Source of the DNA: Marinobacter sp. THAF197a
GTDB taxonomy: Bacteria > Pseudomonadota > Gammaproteobacteria > Pseudomonadales > Oleiphilaceae
Length of the DNA: 64,000 nucleotides
Assembly (NCBI RefSeq): GCF_009363275.1
Contig: NZ_CP045324.1
Location: 1,240,001 to 1,304,000, forward strand
Direction of reading: 5' to 3'
Part shown: in pieces, positions 18,994 through 26,672 of the stretch
Layout: every line of letters starts with the position of its first letter
Numbering within the stretch: the stretch's first letter is position 1
Position numbers and translations under genes: made by a program
Notes under the pieces: generated by a model
What the model saw: only the letters and a program-made list of their open reading frames with translations
What the model was told of the DNA's origin: nothing
Database searches by the model: none

Positions 18994-19185
18994 ATGCCGA
19001 AGATGAAAACCAAAAGCGGAGCTACCAAGCGGTTCAAGAAGACCGCCACCGGCTTCAAGCACAAGCAGTCCTTCACCAGTCACATCCTGACCAAGAAGAG
19101 CCCGAAGCGTAAGCGTCAGCTGCGCGGCACCAAGCTCATCGCCAAGTCGGATGTTGCATCTATCAAGCGCATGACCGCGTGCTGA
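18994..19185 (+). CDS. rpmI: 50S ribosomal protein L35 (bL35)
   Basis: 63 residues, strongly basic, with the conserved MPKMKTKSGATKRFK opening and the HILTKKSPKRKRQLR core. It is part of the large ribosomal subunit. ATG 18994 follows GCGGAG at 18980-18985. It sits between infC and rplT as in most gammaproteobacteria; a reading frame starting further upstream (18874) is an artefact of open sequence. Confidence 0.98.
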   Translation: MPKMKTKSGATKRFKKTATGFKHKQSFTSHILTKKSPKRKRQLRGTKLIAKSDVASIKRMTAC

Positions 19186-19235
19186 TCCAGCCGCGCGAAA
19201 CGTTCCTTAGAAAGTAAAGGTAGAAGGATTAAAGT

Positions 19236-19589
19236 ATGGCTCGTGTAAAGCGTGGCGTGGTAGCACGTCGTCGTCACAAGAAGATTCTCAAGCAGGCCAA
19301 GGGTTACTATGGCGCTCGTAGTCGTGTATTCCGCGTTGCCAAGCAGGCGGTTATCAAGGCTGGTCAGTACGCCTACCGTGACCGTCGCAACCGTAAGCGC
19401 GCTTTCCGCGCTCTGTGGATTGCCCGTATCAACGCTGGCGCCCGTGCAAACGGCCTGTCGTACAGCCGTCTGATCGCTGGCCTGAAGAAGGCGAATGTTG
19501 AAATCGATCGTAAGGTTCTGGCTGATCTGGCCATGAACGAGCAGCAGGCGTTTGCCGCTGTGGTTGAGAAGGCCAAAGCATCCCTGTGA
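19236..19589 (+). CDS. rplT: 50S ribosomal protein L20 (bL20)
   Basis: 117-residue basic protein, the usual length, with the conserved opening ARVKRGVVARRRHKKILKQAKGYYGAR and the DRRNRKRAFRALWIARINA segment. It is a 23S rRNA-binding protein needed early in 50S assembly and, in E. coli, the translational repressor of its own operon. Ribosome site AAGGATTAAAGT lies just upstream. A strong terminator-like hairpin follows about 70 bases after the stop. Confidence 0.98.
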   Translation: MARVKRGVVARRRHKKILKQAKGYYGARSRVFRVAKQAVIKAGQYAYRDRRNRKRAFRALWIARINAGARANGLSYSRLIAGLKKANVEIDRKVLADLAMNEQQAFAAVVEKAKASL

Positions 19590-19657
19590 TCGCTTAAGCT
19601 CTTTCATCGATTACTGATCGATCCGGGTGCTTCATGTCATCGTGAATGCGCCCTCTG

Positions 19658-19690
19658 ATAGGGGAAGGGCACGCTCTTCCCCTATTTTTG
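19658..19690 (+). terminator. Rho-independent terminator between rplT and pheS
   Basis: 12-bp stem ATAGGGGAAGGG / CTCTTCCCCTAT (19658-19669 / 19674-19685) with one G-T pair, loop CACG, followed by TTTTTG. I looked upstream for a phenylalanine-rich leader peptide that would make it the pheST attenuator and saw none, so plain termination is preferred. Confidence 0.88.
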
Positions 19691-19727
19691 TTTTAACCTA
19701 CCCCATTTCTGGTTTGGAGCAGGGTCA

Positions 19728-20726
19728 ATGGAAAACCTGGAGCAACTGGTTCAGGACGGGTTGAACGCGGTAGAAAACGCGAACGACCTTCAGGCACTTG
19801 ATCAAATTCGCGTGGAATACCTCGGCAAGAAGGGGGTGATCACCCAGCAGGCGAAAACTCTGGGCAAACTCTCTGCGGAGGAGCGTCCTGCCGCCGGCCA
19901 GAAGATCAATGAAGCCAAGGGGCAGGTTGAGCAGGCTATCAATGCGCGCCGGGCAGACCTTGAGACAGCCGCCATAGAGGCGAAGCTGGCCAGCGAATCC
20001 ATTGATGTGACCTTGCCCGGGCGCGGCCAGGACCTGGGGGGCTTGCACCCGGTCACCCGCACCCTGCAGCGTATTGAGGAAATTTTTGCCCGCGCCGGTT
20101 ACAGCGTGGAGCAGGGGCCGGAAATCGAAGATGACTACCATAATTTCGAAGCGCTGAATATTCCCGGGCACCACCCGGCCCGTGCCATGCACGATACCTT
20201 CTATTTCAATCCCGGCACTCTGCTGCGGACCCATACCTCCCCGGTTCAGATCCGCACCATGGAAGCCGGCAAGCCGCCATTCCGGATGATCTGCCCGGGC
20301 CGCGTGTACCGCTGCGATTCGGATATGACTCACACCCCCATGTTCCACCAGGTAGAGGGGTTGCTGGTTGAGAAGAACGTCAGCTTTGCGGATCTGAAAA
20401 GCACGGTGGAAGAATTCCTGAGGGTGTTCTTCGAACGTGATCTTAAAGTACGTTTTCGTCCGTCGTATTTCCCGTTCACCGAGCCCTCCGCGGAGGTGGA
20501 TATCGAGTGGGGTCGGGAAGCAGATGGCAGCATCAAGTGGCTGGAAGTGATGGGCTGCGGCATGGTGCACCCGAAAGTGTTCGAGCATTGCGGTATTGAT
20601 GCCGAAGAATATCGTGGCTTTGCTTTTGGTCTGGGCGTTGAACGCCTGGCCATGCTCCGCTACGGCGTGAAAGATCTGCGCATGTTCTTCGAAAACGACC
20701 TGCGTTTCCTGCGTCAGTTCCGTTAA
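19728..20726 (+). CDS. pheS: Phenylalanyl-tRNA synthetase alpha subunit
   Basis: 332 residues; catalytic subunit of the alpha2beta2 enzyme that charges tRNA-Phe. It has an N-terminal coiled-coil arm (about 1-85) and then the class II core: motif 2 at MICPGRVYRCDSDMTHTPMFHQVEGLLV and motif 3 at GFAFGLGVERLAMLRYGV. ATG 19728 is preceded by GGAGCAGGG. pheT follows after 72 bases. Confidence 0.98.
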   Translation: MENLEQLVQDGLNAVENANDLQALDQIRVEYLGKKGVITQQAKTLGKLSAEERPAAGQKINEAKGQVEQAINARRADLETAAIEAKLASESIDVTLPGRGQDLGGLHPVTRTLQRIEEIFARAGYSVEQGPEIEDDYHNFEALNIPGHHPARAMHDTFYFNPGTLLRTHTSPVQIRTMEAGKPPFRMICPGRVYRCDSDMTHTPMFHQVEGLLVEKNVSFADLKSTVEEFLRVFFERDLKVRFRPSYFPFTEPSAEVDIEWGREADGSIKWLEVMGCGMVHPKVFEHCGIDAEEYRGFAFGLGVERLAMLRYGVKDLRMFFENDLRFLRQFR

Positions 20727-20798
20727 GCCCAAGGGCAGGACGACGTACGCAGAGCTCAGAATCAACCGCATAAACCGCATCAGGACAAGGCAAGAACG

Positions 20799-23171
20799 AT
20801 GAAATTCAGTGAACAGTGGCTGCGCGAGTGGGTTAACCCGAACCTTGGATCCCAGGAATTGATGGACCAGATCACCATGGCCGGGCTGGAAGTGGATGGC
20901 TTTGAGCCGGTGGCCGGGGAGTTCAGCGGTGTGGTGATTGGCGAGGTGATTTCCATTGAACCCCACCCGGATGCTGACAAGCTGCGTGTGTGTCAGGTGA
21001 GTGACGGTACCAATACCGTTCAGGTGGTTTGTGGCGCTCCCAATGTGCGCGCCGGCCTGAAAGTGCCGTTTGCGGTGGTTGGTGCGGTGTTGCCCGGTAA
21101 CTTCAAGATCAAGAAGGCCAAGCTGCGTGGCCAGCCTTCCGAAGGCATGCTCTGTTCCGAATCCGAACTGGCGCTGTCTGAAAATCACGATGGCCTCATG
21201 GAATTGCCTGCTGATGCGCCGGTTGGTCAGGACGTAGCGGATTACCTGAAGCTAAACGACATCACCATTGATGTAGACCTCACTCCGAACCGCAGTGATT
21301 GCTTGTCCATCAAGGGGTTGGCCCGGGAAGTGGGTGTTCTGAACAGCCTGCTGGTAGAGGCACCAGAGGTTGCCCCGGTGGAAGCGGTGCATTCGGAAGT
21401 GCCGGATATCCGCGTAGAGGCGCCGGAAGGTTGTCCGCGTTACCTGGGGCGCGTTCTGCGTAACGTAAACCTGCAGGCGGAAACTCCCTTGTGGATGCAG
21501 GAAAAGCTGCGCCGTTCCGGTATCCGGTCCATTGATGCCGCAGTGGATGTCACCAATTACGTGATGCTGGAGCTTGGCCAGCCCATGCATGCCTTCGACC
21601 GTGACGAGATCAGTGGAGGCATCATTGTGCGCATGGCCAAGGCCGGCGAAAAACTGGTGCTGCTGGATGGTCAGGAAGTTGATCTGACTCCGGAAACCCT
21701 CCTGATTGCGGATCACCAGAAGCCGATTGCCATTGCCGGCGTTATGGGTGGGGAACACTCCGGGGTCAGCCAGAAAACCCGGGACCTGGTGTTGGAGTCG
21801 GCTTATTTTGACCCCATTACCCTGGCCGGAAAGGCGCGGGAGTATGGTTTGCATACCGATGCCTCCCACCGTTTCGAGCGCGGTGTGGACTACCAGCTGG
21901 CCCGCGATGCCATGGAGCGGGCTACGCACCTGCTGATGGAGATCGTTGGGGGCGAACCAGGTGAAATTGTTGAGGTGGCCAGTCAGGAGCATCTGCCAAA
22001 GGCCCGGGTCATCGATCTTCGGGAAAAGCGCCTGGCTGACGTGCTCGGCCTGGCGATTGACCGAACCACTGTTGAAGAGATTCTGTCTCGTCTTGGGTTG
22101 CATATTGACAAGCTGCTCAAGGATGGCTGGCGCATCAGTGTTCCCAGCTTCCGCCCGGACATTTCCATCGAAGAAGACCTGATCGAGGAAGTCGGTCGTA
22201 TTTTCGGTTACAACAACCTGCCGGTGACCGAGCCAACGGGCTCCCTTGGCTTGCGGGCGACGGAAGAGGCGGTACGGCCGTTGTCGGCCATTCGCAACTT
22301 CTTCGTGGCGCAGGGCTACCAGGAAGCAGTAACCTACAGCTTTGTTGATCCGAAGGTACAACAGCTGATTGACCCAGAGCGGGACGGCATTGCTCTGGCC
22401 AATCCGATTTCGGCGGATTTGTCAGTGATGCGTACCACCCTGTGGAGTGGCCTGCTGAAGACGGTGGTGCACAACCAGAACCGCCAGCAGCCCCGCATCC
22501 GCCTGTTTGAAACCGGTCTCAGGTTTGAGAAAAATGACGGTGAGATCGACCAGCAGCCGATGCTGGCCGGTGTGGTGGTGGGCAATCAGGCACCGGAAAA
22601 CTGGGTAAACGGTCGCAGAACAGCGGACTTCTTTGATGTAAAAGGAGAGTTGGAAAGCCTGTTCCGTGTGCTGGGTATCGAGATTCAGTTCATTGCCAGC
22701 CAGCATCCGGCGCTTCACCCGGGCCAGACCGCTGAATTGTTGCGTGATGGTGAACATGTGGGCTGGTTGGGTACGTTGCACCCACAAGTTCAGAAAAATC
22801 TTGAACTTAATGGCACGATCCTGATGTTTGAGCTATTCTTGAATTCGATCGTTACCGGATATGTGCCTAATTTCAAAGATATTTCAAAATTTCCGGAAGT
22901 TCGGCGGGATTTGGCTATTATTATCGGGAGCGATGTGGCGTTCGCCCAGGTTGAGCATGTGGCCAGGAGGCATGCCGGTGAACACCTTACGGCGTTGCGT
23001 GTGTTTGATGTCTATGAAGGCGAAAGCCTGGGTGAAGGTAACCGAAGCCTGGCGCTCAGCCTGTTCTGGCAGCATCCCGAACGCACGCTCAATGAAGATG
23101 AAGTGCATTCGCTCTTCAACGGCGTTATTGATGCCTTGAAAGAAGAGCTGGGGGCAACACTGAGGAGTTGA
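20799..23171 (+). CDS. pheT: Phenylalanyl-tRNA synthetase beta subunit
   Basis: 790 residues, the normal bacterial length. Domains in order: a tRNA-binding (EMAP/OB) domain at about 40-150 (VVIGEVISIEPHPDADKLRVCQVSDG), B3/B4 editing domain (HDGLMELPADAPVG, then DVTNYVMLELGQPMHAFD), B5, the catalytic-like core and the C-terminal ferredoxin-fold anticodon-binding domain (FKDISKFPEVRRDLAII). It forms the alpha2beta2 synthetase with PheS. ihfA starts 3 bases after the stop. Confidence 0.98.
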   Translation: MKFSEQWLREWVNPNLGSQELMDQITMAGLEVDGFEPVAGEFSGVVIGEVISIEPHPDADKLRVCQVSDGTNTVQVVCGAPNVRAGLKVPFAVVGAVLPGNFKIKKAKLRGQPSEGMLCSESELALSENHDGLMELPADAPVGQDVADYLKLNDITIDVDLTPNRSDCLSIKGLAREVGVLNSLLVEAPEVAPVEAVHSEVPDIRVEAPEGCPRYLGRVLRNVNLQAETPLWMQEKLRRSGIRSIDAAVDVTNYVMLELGQPMHAFDRDEISGGIIVRMAKAGEKLVLLDGQEVDLTPETLLIADHQKPIAIAGVMGGEHSGVSQKTRDLVLESAYFDPITLAGKAREYGLHTDASHRFERGVDYQLARDAMERATHLLMEIVGGEPGEIVEVASQEHLPKARVIDLREKRLADVLGLAIDRTTVEEILSRLGLHIDKLLKDGWRISVPSFRPDISIEEDLIEEVGRIFGYNNLPVTEPTGSLGLRATEEAVRPLSAIRNFFVAQGYQEAVTYSFVDPKVQQLIDPERDGIALANPISADLSVMRTTLWSGLLKTVVHNQNRQQPRIRLFETGLRFEKNDGEIDQQPMLAGVVVGNQAPENWVNGRRTADFFDVKGELESLFRVLGIEIQFIASQHPALHPGQTAELLRDGEHVGWLGTLHPQVQKNLELNGTILMFELFLNSIVTGYVPNFKDISKFPEVRRDLAIIIGSDVAFAQVEHVARRHAGEHLTALRVFDVYEGESLGEGNRSLALSLFWQHPERTLNEDEVHSLFNGVIDALKEELGATLRS

Positions 23172-23174
23172 GAA

Positions 23175-23477
23175 ATGGCGGCTTTGACGAAAGCGGACAT
23201 GGCAGAGCGCTTGTACGAGGAGTTAGGTCTTAACAAGCGTGAGGCCAAGGAAATGGTAGAAGCTTTCTTCGACGAAATCAGAGGCGCACTCAGCCACAAC
23301 GAGCAGGTGAAGTTGTCGGGGTTTGGCAACTTCGATCTCAGGGACAAGAAGCAGCGCCCGGGACGGAACCCAAAAACGGGTGAAGAGATTCCCATCAGTG
23401 CACGACGCGTAGTTACGTTTCGACCAGGTCAGAAACTGAAGCAGAAAGTAGAAGCGTATGCTGGAACCGAGTCATAA
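23175..23477 (+). CDS. ihfA: Integration host factor subunit alpha
   Basis: 100-residue DNA-bending protein of the HU/IHF family. The signature GFGNFDLRDKKQRPGRNPKTGEEIPISARRVVTFRPGQKLK carries the DNA-intercalating Pro arm. It pairs with IhfB to bend DNA at promoters, origins and recombination sites. It follows pheT at 3 bases as in other gammaproteobacteria, and the MerR-family gene overlaps its 3' end by 20 bases. Confidence 0.98.
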   Translation: MAALTKADMAERLYEELGLNKREAKEMVEAFFDEIRGALSHNEQVKLSGFGNFDLRDKKQRPGRNPKTGEEIPISARRVVTFRPGQKLKQKVEAYAGTES

Positions 23478-23823
23478 CAACGAGCTCCCCGCCATTCCGG
23501 GGAAACGCTATTTCACGATTGGTGAAGTGGCCGATTTGTGTGCTGTAAAAGCCCACGTATTACGCTATTGGGAACAGGAGTTTCCCCAGTTGTCGCCGGT
23601 CAAGCGCCGGGGCAATCGTCGTTACTACCAGCGGGCGGATGTGATCACCATTCGTCAGATCCGTAGCCTGCTGTATGATCAGGGCTACACCATCGGTGGT
23701 GCCAAGCAGAAGCTGAGCAGCTCTGAGGTAAAAGACGACATCTCCCAGTACAAGCAGCTGATCCGGCAAATGATCACCGAGCTGGAAGAGGTGCTGGATG
23801 TGCTGAATTCCCCGGCCCGGTAA
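23458..23823 (+). CDS. MerR-family transcriptional regulator
   Basis: 121 residues. The N-terminal winged helix-turn-helix is clear (KRYFTIGEVADLCAVKAHVLRYWEQEFPQLSPVKRRGNRRYYQRADVITIRQIRSLLYDQGYTIGGAK), followed by a dimer helix. No effector-binding cysteines follow. This orphan MerR is a fixed neighbour of ihfA in pseudomonads and relatives, and its target is unknown. Its start lies inside the ihfA 3' end, suggesting coupled translation. Confidence 0.94.
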   Translation: MLEPSHNNELPAIPGKRYFTIGEVADLCAVKAHVLRYWEQEFPQLSPVKRRGNRRYYQRADVITIRQIRSLLYDQGYTIGGAKQKLSSSEVKDDISQYKQLIRQMITELEEVLDVLNSPAR

Positions 23824-23857
23824 GTTGCTTCGGGGAACACAGAGTAAGCCGTTGATG

Positions 23858-23890
23858 AAAGGCCGGAGTGGCGTACCCACTCTGGCCTTT
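23858..23890. terminator. Stem-loop terminator, convergent
   Basis: 14-bp stem AAAGGCCGGAGTGG / CCACTCTGGCCTTT (one G-T pair) with loop CGTAC. The A and T ends of the stem could provide the U tract in either direction, and it lies between the plus-strand MerR gene and the minus-strand DUF2892 gene. Confidence 0.7.
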
Positions 23891-23915
23891 ATGCTTTCTG
23901 GCGTGCGCTTTCTGC

Positions 23916-24104
23916 CTATCTGGTTTTGCAGGTTTTGATGCCCAGCAGGGAATAGGCGGGGCAGTTGCCAATGGCAGCGGTGGCCAGGGGCACCACACCA
24001 ATCCAGCCCCAGGCCGTTTGTGGTCCTACAAATACCAGGGCAATCAGAATAACGCCAACAATGGCGCGAATAATCCGGTCAGCTGAACCCATGTTTGCCG
24101 TCAT
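23916..24104 (-). CDS. DUF2892 small membrane protein
   Basis: 62 residues with two hydrophobic segments (IIRAIVGVILIALVFVG and WGWIGVVPLATAAIGNCPAY) and the family's ending CPAYSLLGIKTCK. DUF2892 (YgaP membrane part) occurs alone or fused to rhodaneses and is linked to sulfur metabolism or membrane stress; the role here is not known. The start has GGAGAG 7 bases upstream. It is divergent from a Crp/Fnr regulator, its likely controller. Confidence 0.9.
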   Translation of the reverse strand: MTANMGSADRIIRAIVGVILIALVFVGPQTAWGWIGVVPLATAAIGNCPAYSLLGIKTCKTR

Positions 24105-24167
24105 CTTTGTCTCTCCTGTTTGATGTCGGGTGATGCTGACACTATAGGCCTGCGGCGACGAGCGTTC

Positions 24168-24182
24168 AGTGATAAAGTCACA
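24168..24182. promoter_or_regulatory. Candidate Crp/Fnr-type operator
   Basis: GTGA-TAAAG-TCAC is a perfect palindrome in the 110-base divergent region, 33 bases before the regulator start. The half-sites match Crp-family half-sites, but the spacer is 5 rather than the usual 6 (Crp) or 4 (Fnr) bases. Possible autoregulatory and DUF2892-controlling site; inferred. Confidence 0.45.
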
Positions 24183-24214
24183 CAGCTAACCAAGATAAGC
24201 GTCCGGAGCCAATA

Positions 24215-24856
24215 ATGGCGAAACACAGTATTCTGGAAACCCTGAACGAAAGCCTGCGCAAAGACACGCTGACGTCGATCAGTGTTATGCAATTTCCTCC
24301 GGGGCAGGTGCTTTTCAGCGCCGGGGAGCATTGCCGGGGGCTGCCATTGGTGCTTGGTGGCAGCATCAAGGTCCAGATGACCGGCGTTTCCGGGCAGGGC
24401 ATCGTGTTGTACCGGATGGGTGCCGATGATATATGCACCTTGTCGATTGGCTGCCTGATGACCGGTCGTGGCTACCGGGCTGAGGCCATCGTTGAGGAAG
24501 AGGCGGAAGCGGCGATCATCCCGCGAGGGCTTTTTGACCGGCTGATGGACCAGTCCGCCGAGTTTCGGCTGGCGATTATGGAATCTTACGGGAAGCGCCT
24601 CGACGATCTCATGTTGCTGGTGGAGGAGGTGGCGTTTCGCCGGATGGATGAGCGTCTGGAGGAATGGTTGCTGGCGCGGGCGAGTCATGGCCAGCGAGTG
24701 CTGGCCATTACCCATCAGGAGCTGGGGATTGAGCTGGGTACGGCTAGAGAAGTGGTCAGCCGCCTGCTGAAGGAGCTGGAGCGGCAGGATCAGGTCAGGT
24801 TGGCCCGCGGCAAGATTGAGCTGACGGGGCTTGCTGGTAAGCTAGCGCCTGCCTGA
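24215..24856 (+). CDS. Crp/Fnr-family transcriptional regulator
   Basis: 213 residues with an N-terminal cyclic-nucleotide-binding-like beta-barrel (MQFPPGQVLFSAGEHCRGLPLVLGGSIKV), a dimer helix and a C-terminal winged HTH (ITHQELGIELGTAREVVSRLLKELERQDQVRLARGKIEL). Cysteines occur (EHCRG, DICTLSIGC) but not in the four-cysteine Fe-S pattern of Fnr, so the signal is unknown. Divergent from DUF2892. Its 3' end overlaps the convergent glycerate kinase gene by 15 bases. Confidence 0.94.
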   Translation: MAKHSILETLNESLRKDTLTSISVMQFPPGQVLFSAGEHCRGLPLVLGGSIKVQMTGVSGQGIVLYRMGADDICTLSIGCLMTGRGYRAEAIVEEEAEAAIIPRGLFDRLMDQSAEFRLAIMESYGKRLDDLMLLVEEVAFRRMDERLEEWLLARASHGQRVLAITHQELGIELGTAREVVSRLLKELERQDQVRLARGKIELTGLAGKLAPA

Positions 24857-26005
24857 AACGCTGTGCACCAGTCGGGCCAGCTGACCTGCGGCTGTTTCCA
24901 GATTATCGGCGGCCTGGGAGTAGGCCTCCTGCAGTTCCATCGGTGCAGGGGTAATGGAAAAGGCGGCAGATAACCCCAGGCGGTGCAATTCACCCAGTTC
25001 CGCCCCCAGTTTCCCTGCCAAGCCAATCACCGGAACACCGTATTTCTTTGCCAGCGATGCAACGCCGGCAGGGGTTTTGCCGTAGGCGCTCTGGGAGTCA
25101 ATCGCCCCTTCGGCAGTGATCACCAGGTCCGCCCGGGCCAGGTGGCTTTCCAGCTCCACGGTTTCCATCACCAGCTCTATACCTGGGCGCAGTTCCGCCT
25201 CCAGAATACCCGCGACCATGCCGCCGATTCCACCCGCTGCGCCACTGCCCGAGAAACTGGCAATATCCATTCCTTGCTGTTCCACCAGGCGGGCAAAGTG
25301 CCCCAGATTGCGATCCAGCTCCACCACTTGCCGGGAGTCAGCGCCTTTCTGCGGTCCAAACACCGCTGCCGCGCCATTCGGCCCCAACAGAGGGTTGTTG
25401 ACGTCGCAGGCCACAACCAGCTTTACCCCGGCCAATCGCTCCAGAGCAGGGGCCAGGTCAAGGCTGGCCAGTTCTGCCAGGCCAGCACCGCCGCGCGGTA
25501 TGGGGTGGCCACCGTCATCCAGAAGGCGCGCCCCGAGGGCTTGCAATATGCCAGCGCCACCATCGGTGGTGGCGCTGCCGCCCAGGCCCATGATCAGGGT
25601 TTTGGGTTTGTGCTCAAGGGCGGCCAGAATCAGTTCGCCGATGCCAAAGCTGGACGCTGTCAGGGCATTTCGGCTACTGGCGGGCACGCAGTGCAAGCCG
25701 CTGGCCTCGGCAACTTCAACAATGGCAATCTCTCCCTCATTAACCAGGCCGAAGTGAGCTGAGACGGGTTCACCCATTGGCCCGGTGACCTTCACAGTGT
25801 GAAGCTGCCCCTGACGGGCTTCCGTCAGCGCCCGGGTGGTGCCTTCACCGCCATCGGCCAGCGGCACCGTCACAAGCTGGTCATCCGGAGCTGCCAGTCG
25901 CCAGCCCCGGGCAATCGCCTGGGCCACCTGTTCGGCGGCCAGGCATTCCTTGAATGAATCGGGGGCGATGACCACTCGTAAAGTGCAGGATTTGTTCGTC
26001 GACAT
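24842..26005 (-). CDS. Glycerate kinase
   Basis: 387 residues, the usual size of the GlxK/GarK-type glycerate 2- or 3-kinase family. Marks are VVIAPDSFKECLAAEQVAQAI at the start, LADGGEGTTRALTEA near residue 50, the GLGGSATTDGGAGILQALGA glycine-rich segment and the ADLVITAEGAIDSQSAYGKTPAGVA block near the end. It phosphorylates glycerate in glyoxylate or serine-type carbon metabolism. ATG at 26005 has GAGGAA 8 bases upstream; a GTG at 26020 overlapping the Lrp stop is an alternative. Probably co-transcribed with the Lrp-family gene. Confidence 0.93.
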   Translation of the reverse strand: MSTNKSCTLRVVIAPDSFKECLAAEQVAQAIARGWRLAAPDDQLVTVPLADGGEGTTRALTEARQGQLHTVKVTGPMGEPVSAHFGLVNEGEIAIVEVAEASGLHCVPASSRNALTASSFGIGELILAALEHKPKTLIMGLGGSATTDGGAGILQALGARLLDDGGHPIPRGGAGLAELASLDLAPALERLAGVKLVVACDVNNPLLGPNGAAAVFGPQKGADSRQVVELDRNLGHFARLVEQQGMDIASFSGSGAAGGIGGMVAGILEAELRPGIELVMETVELESHLARADLVITAEGAIDSQSAYGKTPAGVASLAKKYGVPVIGLAGKLGAELGELHRLGLSAAFSITPAPMELQEAYSQAADNLETAAGQLARLVHSVSGRR

Positions 26006-26016
26006 TGGAGAGTTCC

Positions 26017-26469
26017 TCACAGGCCACGATCTTTAACGCTTTCCATCACTACAAAAGTGCTGGTCTGCAGTACATGGGGCAGGCTGGAGATCTGTTCGCC
26101 AAGCACTTGCCGGTACTCGGCCATATTTTTGGTTCTGACTTTAAGAAGGTAGTCGAAGTTGGCAGCCATCATATGGCATTGCTCAACCGCAGAGATTTGC
26201 CGAACCGCCGTGTTAAATGCCGCCAGCGCCTTGCTGCTGGTGTCACTCAAGGTGACCTGGGCAAAGGCTACGTGCGACAAGCCAAGCTTGGTCTGGTTCA
26301 CCATGGCGCTGTAGCCGGTGATGTAGCCCTGCTCCTCCAGTCGCCGCATACGGATCTGGCAGGGGGTCTTGGAGAGGCCTACCCGGGAGGCAAGGTCTGT
26401 CACGGTTATGCGGCCGTTCTTCTGTAGTTCCCGGATGATCGAGAGGTCAATCCTGTCGAGATCCGCCAT
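26017..26469 (-). CDS. Lrp/AsnC-family regulator, probably of putA
   Basis: 150 residues: N-terminal HTH (LDRIDLSIIRELQKNGRITVTDLASRVGLSKTPCQIRMRRLEEQGYITGY) and a C-terminal RAM ligand-binding domain (VAFAQVTLSD...CHMMAANFDYLLKVR). It is divergent from putA across 203 bases. In many proteobacteria such a neighbour is the proline-responsive activator PutR, so it is named here as a probable PutR by position only. Its stop overlaps a possible GTG start of the glycerate kinase gene. Confidence 0.93.
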   Translation of the reverse strand: MADLDRIDLSIIRELQKNGRITVTDLASRVGLSKTPCQIRMRRLEEQGYITGYSAMVNQTKLGLSHVAFAQVTLSDTSSKALAAFNTAVRQISAVEQCHMMAANFDYLLKVRTKNMAEYRQVLGEQISSLPHVLQTSTFVVMESVKDRGL

Positions 26470-26509
26470 GGCTGCTATCCTTTTAGAAAGTCGATCTGAT
26501 TTTCATGCC

Positions 26510-26525
26510 CAGGAAATAATTCCTG
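26510..26525. promoter_or_regulatory. Candidate Lrp-family operator in the lrp-putA divergent region
   Basis: CAGGAA-ATAA-TTCCTG: perfect 6-bp arms around an AT-rich centre, framed by CAG...CTG as in Lrp-type sites. It lies 41 bases from the regulator start and about 150 bases before putA. Autoregulation or putA activation is inferred. Confidence 0.45.
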
Positions 26526-26672
26526 TTATTGGCCTGAATTAGGGGTAATAGATTCGTAATTTGAGCCTAAAAAAGGGAAAAGGTAAACCAATTCCGGTCT
26601 GAATAGGTAAATAGTATATAGCGGCTTCGTTAAAATGCGGACAGTATTCCAATAAGCAGGAGGGTATCCCCC

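Noticed and set aside
19610..19690. pheST attenuator with leader peptide
   Set aside because: The only short frame before the hairpin is three codons with no phenylalanine; a plain terminator explains it.
24983..25762. Long plus-strand frames opposite glycerate kinase
   Set aside because: They are shadows of a well-supported minus-strand gene in GC-rich DNA; the same holds for many long antisense frames over putA, pheST and the RND gene.
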